A stretch of 25,349 bases of DNA from Bacillota bacterium. GTDB lineage: Bacteria; Bacillota; Clostridia; Oscillospirales; Acutalibacteraceae. The notes under the pieces are model-generated. The model made no database searches and was not told the origin of the DNA. It was given only the letters and a program-made list of their open reading frames with translations. Below, in pieces: positions 16,501-25,219 of this stretch. The stretch is taken from positions 1 through 25,349 of the forward strand of contig JAQXHB010000105.1 of NCBI GenBank assembly GCA_029007015.1. Direction: 5' to 3'. Position 1 is the stretch's first letter, and every line of letters starts with the position of its first letter. The translations under genes and the position numbers were made by a program.

Positions 16501-16640
16501 GCCCGTCTGTGCTGACCGAAAACGGATATATTTCCAACAGCAAAGAGATGGAGAAAATCAAGAGCGACCGGCACAACGAAGCACTGGCCAAATCAACCGT
16601 GCGGGGCATAGTTGACTACTTTGTGTCCATTCAGCAGTAA
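13584..16640 (+). CDS. Membrane-anchored GHL10 domain fused to N-acetylmuramoyl-L-alanine amidase
   Basis: This 1018-residue envelope protein begins with a short basic segment and one membrane anchor (about residues 18-39), so the rest is outside. A GHL10-like domain follows (about 70-400) with DGMLFDDYY at 193-201, matching the motif of the upstream lipoprotein. Next is a beta-rich, Ig-like region (about 410-570), a Thr/Ser/Gly linker containing a tandem SAGGT repeat (about 573-600), and another beta-rich part to about 840. The C-terminal amidase_3 domain (about 842-1018) has the zinc and catalytic set H849 (DAGHGG), E865 (YTEAV), H918 (SVHRNS) and E979 (TENGYISN), so it looks active. It should cleave stem peptides from peptidoglycan. 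The start overlaps the previous stop by four bases. The stop touches the left end of the noncoding repeat element. Confidence 0.93.
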   Translation: MKNAFKKIIAAAREHRVLTGAIAITLVLAITAGVLFGTGAFWGIGERLRQVFSGDDGTVDIVSQPDIGAVAGDFDGPDITVSGWLCAGTDYSTENIESGKASIDRLIKSAREYGLNSLIVPVYDGDRVIYPSHLRKSVEYDYLRYIVDAAHDNMLAVYVVYDVFGDTLDIFSEDSVNSLCAEIENICHSYSIDGMLFDDYYITDTSPYRTYYTEQGGGMGLDSFCRDKLSMLMRKLSQTIYSTDGGIFAGAVCDPVCYSSAVADDGMTPIDRETDAYAEGHADITKWVSEGYVKFLLVRNYRKMSDAVSFDTVCDWWTGKFGGAAHVTFSLAANKVAEWNKTDELSKQLSACTSQSGTGAAFYTLTDLADDRTGSTLALVKYIDMILNHENGSNSLIMTSPSSTEFTTYSDSVSFIGSSDPAGRLTCNGQTVECTKTGYFSFDKQLSVGKNTFTFEHNGEKKTYTVTYIQVIIKSINPSSNKVMNGDAQVTVTVSAMAGASLKAKLGTQTVRMTAGDYSGNDDAQSAMRFVQYTALFKMPTAKSEAQNLGYLTVTAEYGGKSETKRGGRFTVRGTSAGGTSAGGSSSSNTSSSTNTQFIPGIGSYNSGYGIKVGEGERYVCEVLGYQVTTLDGNLIDNRSRPTNAYLPAGTVDYCTTDDVVFFDPDSGKQLNFRTLDYGKRIIRDSDVSIFKATLPVSNSITVASAADRGNQMVVTFDTQWKAPFNVTYGGQSYSKPYPSGTTRPDYTISSATFKYVDIEFCYTVSGQGKVVPTDNSVFSSSEWVKNKAGNYVLRLHLKKAGAFYGWTAQYNEQNQLEFYFLNPSKITESNNSYGYDLTGITVMLDAGHGGSDPGAVGSSQKYTEAVLNIILANKIKRELENIGATVIMTRTTDKNVSLDERAKQCYAVKPDVFISVHRNSSTSSSAAGYEDYYFYPFSYGLANAIYGRASGNFGNRRGVKYYPFRVTRMSCCPSVLTENGYISNSKEMEKIKSDRHNEALAKSTVRGIVDYFVSIQQ
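15304..15340 (+). repeat. Short tandem coding repeat in the amidase linker
   Basis: A 15-base unit close to GGCACTTCTGCCGGT occurs twice in a row, then starts a third time before diverging into a serine-rich run. It encodes the flexible T-S-A-G-G linker between beta-rich modules and may vary in copy number by slippage. Confidence 0.7.
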
Positions 16641-16657
16641 AAATAAAGGTGCCCCGC
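16640..16657 (+). repeat. Left terminal inverted repeat
   Basis: AAAATAAAGGTGCCCCGC. Its first base is the last base of the amidase stop codon. The partner is at 17024-17041, inverted, with 17 of 18 matches. Confidence 0.8.
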
Positions 16658-16698
16658 GAGAGAGACCCTTCGTAAAGAAGTTGTCTCTCTCGTTTTTT
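16657..16698 (+). terminator. Terminator hairpin inside the element, downstream of the amidase gene
   Basis: CGAGAGAGAC (16657-16666) pairs with GTCTCTCTCG (16683-16692); an inner CTTC/GAAG stem lengthens it. Six T follow. It starts 17 bases after the amidase stop, so the element seems to supply the terminator of this operon. Confidence 0.82.
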
Positions 16699-16713
16699 AT
16701 CTCTAAAAAATAA

Positions 16714-16747
16714 ATGACACTTTACACAATGGTTGTGAAAGTGTCAT
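16714..16747. repeat. 15-bp hairpin within the element
   Basis: ATGACACTTT (16714-16723) pairs with AAAGTGTCAT (16738-16747), and CACAA (16725-16729) with TTGTG (16733-16737), leaving one bulged A and a TGG loop. No T run follows, so it is not a standard terminator. Confidence 0.8.
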
Positions 16748-16815
16748 AGTGGGTTACACACTTTGAGAAAGGTAATACTTGCCGAAAATAAAGGATCTCT
16801 TTCTCGGCAGGTGAA

Positions 16816-16897
16816 GTGATATTGCAAACTATCGTTTGCAGTGATATTTTTGCCTTGCGGCAAAAGTGATATGAAAGCCCTGCGGTTTTCGTGATAT
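16816..16897 (+). repeat. Four GTGATAT heptamers at exact 25-bp spacing with stem-loop intervals
   Basis: GTGATAT occurs at 16816, 16841, 16866 and 16891. Each of the three 18-base intervals is a 7-4-7 stem-loop of different sequence: TGCAAAC/GTTTGCA, TTTTGCC/GGCAAAA, and GAAAGCC/GGTTTTC (one G.T pair). The heptamer is constant while the stems change with pairing kept, so structure rather than interval sequence appears conserved. Confidence 0.85.
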
Positions 16898-16991
16898 TAT
16901 ATTCGCCCTAAAAACTGTCCGCAGGACAATACCGCTAGCGTTAGCTAATATCACTGCGAAGCAATATCACTCGCCGTCAGGCGAATATAAC
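16898..16991 (-). repeat. Inverted half of the array with ATATCAC copies and short hairpins
   Basis: ATATCAC, the reverse complement of the heptamer, occurs at 16948 and 16964, with a degenerate ATATAAC at 16985. Small stem-loops lie before and between the copies: TGTCC/GGACA, GCTA/TAGC, TGC/GCA and TCGCC/GGCGA. TATATTCGCC (16898-16907) can also pair with GGCGAATATA (16980-16989), closing the whole half as one branched structure. Confidence 0.78.
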
Positions 16992-16992
16992 T

Positions 16993-17021
16993 GAGGCGCA
17001 CTTCCTTAGGGAGTGCGCCTC
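16993..17021. repeat. 13-bp terminal hairpin at the right end of the element
   Basis: GAGGCGCACTTCC (16993-17005) pairs with GGGAGTGCGCCTC (17009-17021) around a TTA loop, with one T.G pair. It lies just inside the right terminal repeat. There is no T run next to it on either strand, so termination is uncertain. Confidence 0.8.
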
Positions 17022-17023
17022 GA

Positions 17024-17041
17024 GCGGGACACCTTTATTTT
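17024..17041 (-). repeat. Right terminal inverted repeat
   Basis: Read on the minus strand this is AAAATAAAGGTGTCCCGC, identical to the left end except for one T in place of C. Confidence 0.8.
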
Positions 17042-17105
17042 ATCCTTTGACAAAAAAATGTATAAAATCGAATATAGTCGCCGTACTGCCGCTTGGCGGC
17101 ATCTT

Positions 17106-18491
17106 TTACTCTGCGCGGGCGTCGAGCACCCCTTTGATATGCTCAATTTGGCACAGTACCGACTCGCGGCCGGTGCCGCCGGCCGATATCCGTTTGGCAA
17201 CGCATGATGCAAGCGAAATATCGTCATACAAGTCATCCTCAAACACATCGCTGAACTGCTTGTACTCATCTATACCCAATTGCTCCAGCGTGCGGCCGTC
17301 GGCCACACACTTGCCCACAATTTGGCCGACCGTCTTATAGGCCGAGCGGAAGGGCATCCCTTTGCGCACCATGTAATCGGCCAAGTCGGTGGCATTGATG
17401 AAGCCGCGCTGTGCCGCCGCCAGCATATTGTCCTCTCTGACGGTCATAGTGGCAATCATGGGTGCAAACACAGTCAGGCAGTTTTTGACGGTGTCAACGC
17501 TGTCAAAAATAGCCTCTTTGTCCTCTTGCATGTCCTTGTTATATGCCAAAGGCAACCCCTTGAGGGTGGTCAGCAGAGCCATCAAATCGCCGTAAACGCG
17601 GCCGGTTTTGCCCCTGACCAGTTCGGCCATGTCTGAATTTTTCTTTTGCGGCATGATGGACGAGCCGGTGGTGAAACTGTCATCCAGTTCGACAAATCGA
17701 AACTCCCAACTCGACCACAGTATTATTTCCTCGGCCAGGCGCGACAGGTGCATCATCACGGTGGCGAAGTCGCTCATCAGTTCAATGCAAAAATCGCGGT
17801 CGGACACGCCGTCGATTGAGTTGAGCGAAATGCCGTCAAAGCCCAGTTTCTCAGCAACCATCATGCGGTCGGTGTTGTATGTGGTGCCGGCCAGAGCGCA
17901 ACTGCCGAGCGGCGAGCAATTCATGCGCCGCACCGCGTCATCAATGCGCATGAGGTCGCGCTCAAGCATCATGGCGTAAGCCATCAGGTGGTGGGCGAAG
18001 GTTATCGGCTGTGCGCGCTGAAGGTGGGTATAGCCCGGCATGACGGTGTCGACATGCTTTTCAGCCTGTGCCACGATGGCCGACATAAGCGAGCAGATGA
18101 GGCGCTGAACCTCGGCCGCTTCATCGCGCATATACAACCGCAAATCGAGGGCGACCTGGTCATTTCTGCTGCGCGCGGTGTGCAAACGCTTGCCGGTGTC
18201 ACCGATTCGCTCGGTCAGCACCTGCTCGACAAACATGTGTATATCCTCAGCGTTCATGTCGATGGCGAGTGCCCCCGACTCAATATCAATCAGTATATCC
18301 TCAAGTGCGTCTATTATCGTTTCGCTGTCCTGCTTGCTGATGATGCCCTGCGCGCCGAGCATGGCCGCGTGAGCCATTGATCCGGTGATATCCTGACGGT
18401 ACATTCTGCTGTCGAATTTGATAGACGAATTGAAGTCATCGGCAAATTTATCCAGTTGCTTAGAGAAGCGACCGGCCCACATTTTATCCAT
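17106..18491 (-). CDS. argH: Argininosuccinate lyase
   Basis: This 461-residue enzyme splits argininosuccinate into arginine and fumarate, the last step of arginine synthesis. It belongs to the fumarase/aspartase superfamily. The signature GSSIMPQKKNSD begins at residue 276 and contains the catalytic serine loop; HTARSRNDQ, GYTHLQRAQP and GTTYNTDR are also present. The start is ATG at 18491 (MDKMWAGRFSK) with AGGAGG 8 bases upstream. It follows argG by 68 bases on the same strand, so the two are one operon with argG first. Confidence 0.98.
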   Translation of the reverse strand: MDKMWAGRFSKQLDKFADDFNSSIKFDSRMYRQDITGSMAHAAMLGAQGIISKQDSETIIDALEDILIDIESGALAIDMNAEDIHMFVEQVLTERIGDTGKRLHTARSRNDQVALDLRLYMRDEAAEVQRLICSLMSAIVAQAEKHVDTVMPGYTHLQRAQPITFAHHLMAYAMMLERDLMRIDDAVRRMNCSPLGSCALAGTTYNTDRMMVAEKLGFDGISLNSIDGVSDRDFCIELMSDFATVMMHLSRLAEEIILWSSWEFRFVELDDSFTTGSSIMPQKKNSDMAELVRGKTGRVYGDLMALLTTLKGLPLAYNKDMQEDKEAIFDSVDTVKNCLTVFAPMIATMTVREDNMLAAAQRGFINATDLADYMVRKGMPFRSAYKTVGQIVGKCVADGRTLEQLGIDEYKQFSDVFEDDLYDDISLASCVAKRISAGGTGRESVLCQIEHIKGVLDARAE

Positions 18492-18559
18492 TTATTTATC
18501 CTCCTGACGGGCAATGTGCCGCCCGCGTATGACAGACAGCACATTGTATAATCGGGTTA

Positions 18560-19789
18560 TTATTTCAGGCCGTTTTTAGCCTTCATCTTGGCGTACACCT
18601 TGGTCGGCAGACCGTACAAATTGATGAAACCTGCCGAATCGGCCTGATTGTAAACATTGTCCTCGTCGAATGTAGCAATCTCGGGGTCATAGAGCGAGTA
18701 GGGCGAGGTTACGCCGGCGTTGATCATGTTGCCCTTATACAGTTTCAGTTTAACATCGCCGGTAACCGTTTTCTGAGTGGTCTTGACAAATGCCAGTATT
18801 GCCTCGGTCAGCGGTGTGAACCACTGTGCATTGTAGACCAGTTCGGCCAACTTCTGCGCGACAAGAGACTTGTAATGCGCAGTCTCTTTGTCAAGGCAGA
18901 TGCTCTCGAGTACGCTGTGCGCCTTATACAGAATGGCACCGCCGGGAGTCTCGTACACGCCGCGGCACTTCATGCCGACCAGTCGGTTCTCGACGATGTC
19001 GAGCAGACCGATGCCGTTCTCGCCACCGAGTTTGTTGAGTTTATCAACAATGGCGACCGAATCCATCTCGACGCCGTCAACGGCTGTCGGCAGACCCTTT
19101 TCAAAGTGAATGGTCACATATGTGGGCTTGTCGGGCGCCATCTCGGGCGATACGCCCATCTCGAGGAATCCCTCTTTGTTGTAAAGCGGCTCGTTGGCCG
19201 GGTCCTCAAGGTCAAGTCCCTCGTGCGAAAGATGCCAGATATTCTTGTCCTTGGAGTAGTTGGTCTCTCTGCTTATCTTGAGGGGGATGTTGTGCTCCTC
19301 GGCGTACTCAATCTCCTCCTCGCGTGACTTGATGTCCCACTCTCTCCACGGTGCGATGATGGGCATATCGGGCGCAAACGCCTTGATAGCCAATTCAAAG
19401 CGCACCTGGTCGTTACCCTTGCCGGTGCAGCCGTGGCAGATGGCGTCAGCGCCCTCGGCCAGTGCTATCTCGGCAATGCGCTTGGCAATGGGCGGGCGGG
19501 CAAACGCCGTGCCCAGCATGTAATCTTCGTACAGTGCGCCGGCCTGAACGCAGGGCAACACATAGTCATCAATGAACTCCTTGGTCAAATCCTCTATGTA
19601 AATCTTGGATGCGCCGGTCTTGATGGCCTTCTCCTCCAGGCCCTCAAGTTCACTTGCCTGACCGACATTGCCCGATACCGCGATAACCTCGCAGTTGTTA
19701 TAGTTCTCTTTCAGCCACGGAATGATGATGGAAGTGTCCAGACCGCCGGAATAGGCCAAAACAACCTTTTTAATATTCTCTTTATTCAT
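18560..19789 (-). CDS. argG: Argininosuccinate synthase
   Basis: This 409-residue enzyme joins citrulline and aspartate using ATP to form argininosuccinate. The N-terminal ATP pyrophosphatase loop AYSGGLDTS lies near residues 13-21. GCTGKGNDQVRFE, the WREWDIKSREEEIEYA segment and the C-terminal synthase fold are typical. The start is ATG at 19789 (MNKENIKKVV), with GGAGG 8 bases upstream; the five codons before it belong to that leader. It is first in the argG-argH operon and has a strong promoter with two ARG-box-like sites upstream. Confidence 0.98.
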   Translation of the reverse strand: MNKENIKKVVLAYSGGLDTSIIIPWLKENYNNCEVIAVSGNVGQASELEGLEEKAIKTGASKIYIEDLTKEFIDDYVLPCVQAGALYEDYMLGTAFARPPIAKRIAEIALAEGADAICHGCTGKGNDQVRFELAIKAFAPDMPIIAPWREWDIKSREEEIEYAEEHNIPLKISRETNYSKDKNIWHLSHEGLDLEDPANEPLYNKEGFLEMGVSPEMAPDKPTYVTIHFEKGLPTAVDGVEMDSVAIVDKLNKLGGENGIGLLDIVENRLVGMKCRGVYETPGGAILYKAHSVLESICLDKETAHYKSLVAQKLAELVYNAQWFTPLTEAILAFVKTTQKTVTGDVKLKLYKGNMINAGVTSPYSLYDPEIATFDEDNVYNQADSAGFINLYGLPTKVYAKMKAKNGLK

Positions 19790-19817
19790 GATTATTGCCT
19801 CCAAATCGACTTGTATT

Positions 19818-19831
19818 TGTAAATTTATGCA
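19818..19831. promoter_or_regulatory. Putative ARG box 1
   Basis: TGTAAATTTATGCA matches the arginine repressor consensus TGAATAWWTATTCA at 11 of 14 positions on the minus strand (TGCATAAATTTACA). It lies just downstream of the argG -10 box. Confidence 0.5.
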
Positions 19832-19834
19832 TGT

Positions 19835-19863
19835 ATTATATCATAGTTCGCATAAATATGCAA
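19835..19863 (-). promoter_or_regulatory. argG promoter
   Basis: On the minus strand TTGCAT (19858-19863) and a perfect TATAAT (19835-19840) are exactly 17 bp apart, about 45 bases before the argG start. This is the best sigma-A promoter match in the window. Confidence 0.75.
19849..19862. promoter_or_regulatory. Putative ARG box 2, overlapping the -35
   Basis: On the minus strand TGCATATTTATGCG, a near-palindrome, matches the ARG-box consensus at 11 of 14 positions. It covers most of the -35 hexamer, so repressor binding here would block polymerase. Its centre is 31 bp, about three helical turns, from box 1. Confidence 0.5.
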
Positions 19864-20010
19864 CAACATTTTAATATTTTTTCATTTTCTACAACTTGCA
19901 TTATTGCCGCGCGGCAGAGCAGAATGGCTTTGTATATGTTGCAACAAACAACCCCTGTTCAAATGGGCCGCTTGTGAATATCCATGCATAAAACATGAAT
20001 ATTATACATT

Positions 20011-20658
20011 TTATACAAACTCATTCATGTCCTTGTCATACAGCATGGTGCGGCGCACCGACCCAATGGGCAGGTCGCGTCCGCAGTCCTTCTCGACTGC
20101 GCCGACAAAGAGCATCGGATTTACATTGTCGTCGTTGCCGGCCGACAGTGTAATATCGAGCACAGTGCCCCTCTGCCCCTCGGCGCACGAATGAGCGGAA
20201 ATTAAGGGGTATATGTCGACGGTGCGCGTGCCGCCCTTTTTGGTGCTTTTCTCCACCGGAATGGCACCGCTCGCCATAAGCCGCTCAATGTCGGCCGAGC
20301 AATCGCACTCAAACGATATCAAAAACCGTGCAAACCGTATATCTTTAAACTTGCTGACCGGCTCGCTGACCGACAGCACGCTCATGCCGTCGGGCGCGGC
20401 CGCCGCAAAGCACTCTCTCACATAATCAAGCGGCATGCCATCATCGGTCAGCCGTATGTCCATCGCCTCGTAATCGCTCTCAAATCCGAGCGAGAGGGGC
20501 AGGGCAAAGGTGATGTGCGGATGCGGATTAAACCCCTCGGTGCACCATACCGGCAGACGCGCGCGGCGCACAATGCGCGACATGACGCGATTCATATCAA
20601 GGTGGGATATATACTTAAGCCGGCCGGTTTTTGTGTACCACACTCTAACGCTTTTCAA
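20011..20658 (-). CDS. TIGR03936 (DUF2344) radical-SAM-linked protein
   Basis: This 215-residue protein matches TIGR03936/DUF2344, which is nearly always encoded beside, or fused to, the TIGR03960 radical SAM protein. Its N-terminus (VRVWYTKTGRLKYISHLDMNRVMSRIVRRARLPV) and GFNPHPHITFALPLSLGFES are characteristic. Function is not established; RNA or ribosome modification has been suggested from gene neighbourhood. The start is TTG at 20658, because GGAGGG is 8 bases upstream and the conserved region begins four codons later. It overlaps the end of the radical SAM gene by 14 bases. The 26 in-frame codons before the TTG are out-of-frame radical SAM sequence. Confidence 0.9.
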   Translation of the reverse strand: MKSVRVWYTKTGRLKYISHLDMNRVMSRIVRRARLPVWCTEGFNPHPHITFALPLSLGFESDYEAMDIRLTDDGMPLDYVRECFAAAAPDGMSVLSVSEPVSKFKDIRFARFLISFECDCSADIERLMASGAIPVEKSTKKGGTRTVDIYPLISAHSCAEGQRGTVLDITLSAGNDDNVNPMLFVGAVEKDCGRDLPIGSVRRTMLYDKDMNEFV

Positions 20659-22477
20659 CGCACAGTCCCTCCCCGTAAACGGCTGCGCCGCATCCGGCGC
20701 ACTGCTGGCGGCAGTTGGGCGTGGTGCGCCCCTCATAGGCCAGTTTATCCTGACAAATTAAGAACTTTTTGCTGATGCCGTAATCAATGTGGTCCCACGG
20801 ATTTATCTCATCAAAGTCACGGCGTCGGTTGGCATAAAATTCAGGCGACAGCCCGCACTCATCGAATGCCGCGCTCCACTTATCCGAATCGAAGTATTCA
20901 CCCCAACTGTCCATGCGGCAACCCTTGCGCCACGCGCTGTAAATCACCTTGCCCACTCTGCGGTCACCGCGCGCAAAGACGGCCTCCAGCCGGCTGGTCG
21001 GTGACTCATGCAGGCTGAGTTGTATTTTGCGGGTGTGAATCATCTCGCGCAGATGGGCCTGCTTTTCGTTAATGCTCTCGGCGGTATCCTGCGCCTCAAA
21101 CTGAAATGGCGTATGCGGCTTGGGTACAAAGGTGGCGCAACTGACCGACACGCTGACCGATTTGCCCTTTGGCCGGCTCGGCAGGGAATAGTACAAATCG
21201 ACTATTTTTTGCGCCAGCGCCGCAATGGCTTCGATATCTTCCATCGTCTCGGTGGGCAGTCCCATCATGAAATAGAGTTTAACGGCGGTATATCCGCCCT
21301 CAAATGCCATGCGGCAGGTGGAGAGGATATCCTCCTCGCTGATGTTTTTGTTGATGGCGTCGCGCAGTCGCTGTGAGCCCGCCTCGGGCGCAAAGGTGAG
21401 TCCGGCACGCTTGACCGCCTGAATTTTGTTCATCAGTTGTTCGCTGAAGTTGTCAATACGCAGACTGGGCATTTGAAGTCCGATTTTTTCCTCTTTGGTC
21501 CAATCGAGCAGTTGATCCAACAGCGGCTCAAGTTGCGAATAATCGCTGGTTGAGAGTGACAGCAGTGACAAATCGTCGTAACCTGTGTTGCGGCACAGGC
21601 AGTGGGCCTGAGCGCCTGCAACCTCGGCCGATTTTTCCCTTATCGGGCGGTAAATGTAGCCCGCCTGACAGAAGCGGCAGCCGCGTATGCAGCCGCGGTA
21701 TATCTCCTCCACGGCGCGGTCAAACACCACATCAATAAAAGGTACAACAAATTTGTCCGGATAAAAGCAGTTATCGAGGTCGGCCACAATTCGCTTGCGG
21801 ACAGTGGCCGGCACACCGTCAAGAGGCCGCACTGCCTCAACGGTGCCGTCGGCGTTATAACTGACATCGTAGAGGCTCGGCACATAAATTCCGCCTATTT
21901 CGGCGGCCGCGCGCAAGAATGTAGACTTATCAGAGCCCATGGCCTTGTGCTTGCGGTACAGTTCGAGCAACTCCACCGTGACCTCCTCGCCGTCACCGAG
22001 GATAAACAGGTCGATAAAATCGCACATCGGCTCGGGGTTGCAGGCGCAGGGACCGCCGGCCACCACCAGTTGGTTCAACCGATGCCGGTCGCGCGCCAGC
22101 ACCGGCACGCCGGCCAAATCGAGCATGTTGAGCACATTGGTGTAACTCATTTCATACAGCAGAGTGAAGCCGATAATGTCAAATTCTTTGAGACTGTCAC
22201 CGCTCTCAAGCCCATACAGGTCAATGCGGTTGTCGCGCATCTGCTGTTCCATATCTCCCCACGGGGCAAAGACGCGCTCGCACCACGCCCATTCGAGCGA
22301 GTTTATCAGCGAGTAGATTATCTTCATGCCGAGGTGGGACATGCCCACCTCGTATGTGTCGGGAAAGCAAAAGGCAAACCTGACATCCACTTTTGACTTA
22401 TCCTTGACGATGCTGTTGGGCTCGCCGCCGATATATCTGCCGGGTTTTTGCACATTCAGCAGTATGTCGTTAATCAT
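20645..22477 (-). CDS. TIGR03960 family radical SAM protein
   Basis: This 610-residue protein is a TIGR03960 radical SAM enzyme. The N-terminal part (PGRYIGGEPNSIVKD, FCFPDTYEVGMSHLGMKIIY) resembles a B12-binding-type alpha/beta domain. The radical SAM [4Fe-4S] motif Cx3Cx2C is at C263, C267 and C270 (RGCIRGCRFCQAG). Downstream lie TFAPEAGSQRLRD and VSCATFVPKPHTPFQ, and the C-terminus carries another cysteine group (CRQQCAGCG) that could bind a second cluster. The start ATG at 22477 has GGGAG about 5 bases upstream and lies 15 bases after secA. The reaction is unknown. In many Clostridia this gene pair stands next to rng, rplU and rpmA; here argG and secA flank it. Confidence 0.93.
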   Translation of the reverse strand: MINDILLNVQKPGRYIGGEPNSIVKDKSKVDVRFAFCFPDTYEVGMSHLGMKIIYSLINSLEWAWCERVFAPWGDMEQQMRDNRIDLYGLESGDSLKEFDIIGFTLLYEMSYTNVLNMLDLAGVPVLARDRHRLNQLVVAGGPCACNPEPMCDFIDLFILGDGEEVTVELLELYRKHKAMGSDKSTFLRAAAEIGGIYVPSLYDVSYNADGTVEAVRPLDGVPATVRKRIVADLDNCFYPDKFVVPFIDVVFDRAVEEIYRGCIRGCRFCQAGYIYRPIREKSAEVAGAQAHCLCRNTGYDDLSLLSLSTSDYSQLEPLLDQLLDWTKEEKIGLQMPSLRIDNFSEQLMNKIQAVKRAGLTFAPEAGSQRLRDAINKNISEEDILSTCRMAFEGGYTAVKLYFMMGLPTETMEDIEAIAALAQKIVDLYYSLPSRPKGKSVSVSVSCATFVPKPHTPFQFEAQDTAESINEKQAHLREMIHTRKIQLSLHESPTSRLEAVFARGDRRVGKVIYSAWRKGCRMDSWGEYFDSDKWSAAFDECGLSPEFYANRRRDFDEINPWDHIDYGISKKFLICQDKLAYEGRTTPNCRQQCAGCGAAVYGEGLCVEKR

Positions 22478-22492
22478 AATATCTCCCGCTTC

Positions 22493-25205
<2,713 letters not shown>

Positions 25206-25219
<14 letters not shown>

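Larger units (their letters stand above)
16640..17041. mobile_element. 402-bp noncoding MITE-like element with 18-bp inverted ends, packed with hairpins
   Basis: This stretch has no gene. Its ends are inverted repeats matching at 17 of 18 positions (left AAAATAAAGGTGCCCCGC at 16640-16657; right copy, reversed, at 17024-17041 with one C/T change). Inside, in order: a 10-bp terminator-like hairpin (16657-16692), a 15-bp hairpin with one bulged A (16714-16747), a TGCCGA/TCGGCA hairpin (16780-16809), an array of GTGATAT heptamers with stem-loops (16816-16897), an inverted half with ATATCAC copies (16898-16991), and a 13-3-13 hairpin (16993-17021). Terminal repeats, no ORF and a site between convergent genes fit a nonautonomous element. 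No clear target duplication is seen: the left flank ends in TA and the right begins AT. I know no family name for it. Confidence 0.7.

Noticed and set aside
16816..16897. CRISPR array reading of the 25-bp repeats
   Set aside because: The repeat is only 7 bases, the intervals are 18 bases and self-complementary, and there are no cas genes. Spacers taken from foreign DNA would not all form the same stem-loop.
19864..20010. Spacer between the argG promoter and the TIGR03936 gene, searched for a small gene, riboswitch or terminator
   Set aside because: AT-rich with only short palindromes (GTTGCAAC, GCCGCGCGGC) and no convincing T-run hairpin or open frame with a ribosome site.
21602..22396. Open frame on + across the TIGR03960 gene
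   Set aside because: Antisense shadow of the radical SAM gene; no ribosome site or motif.
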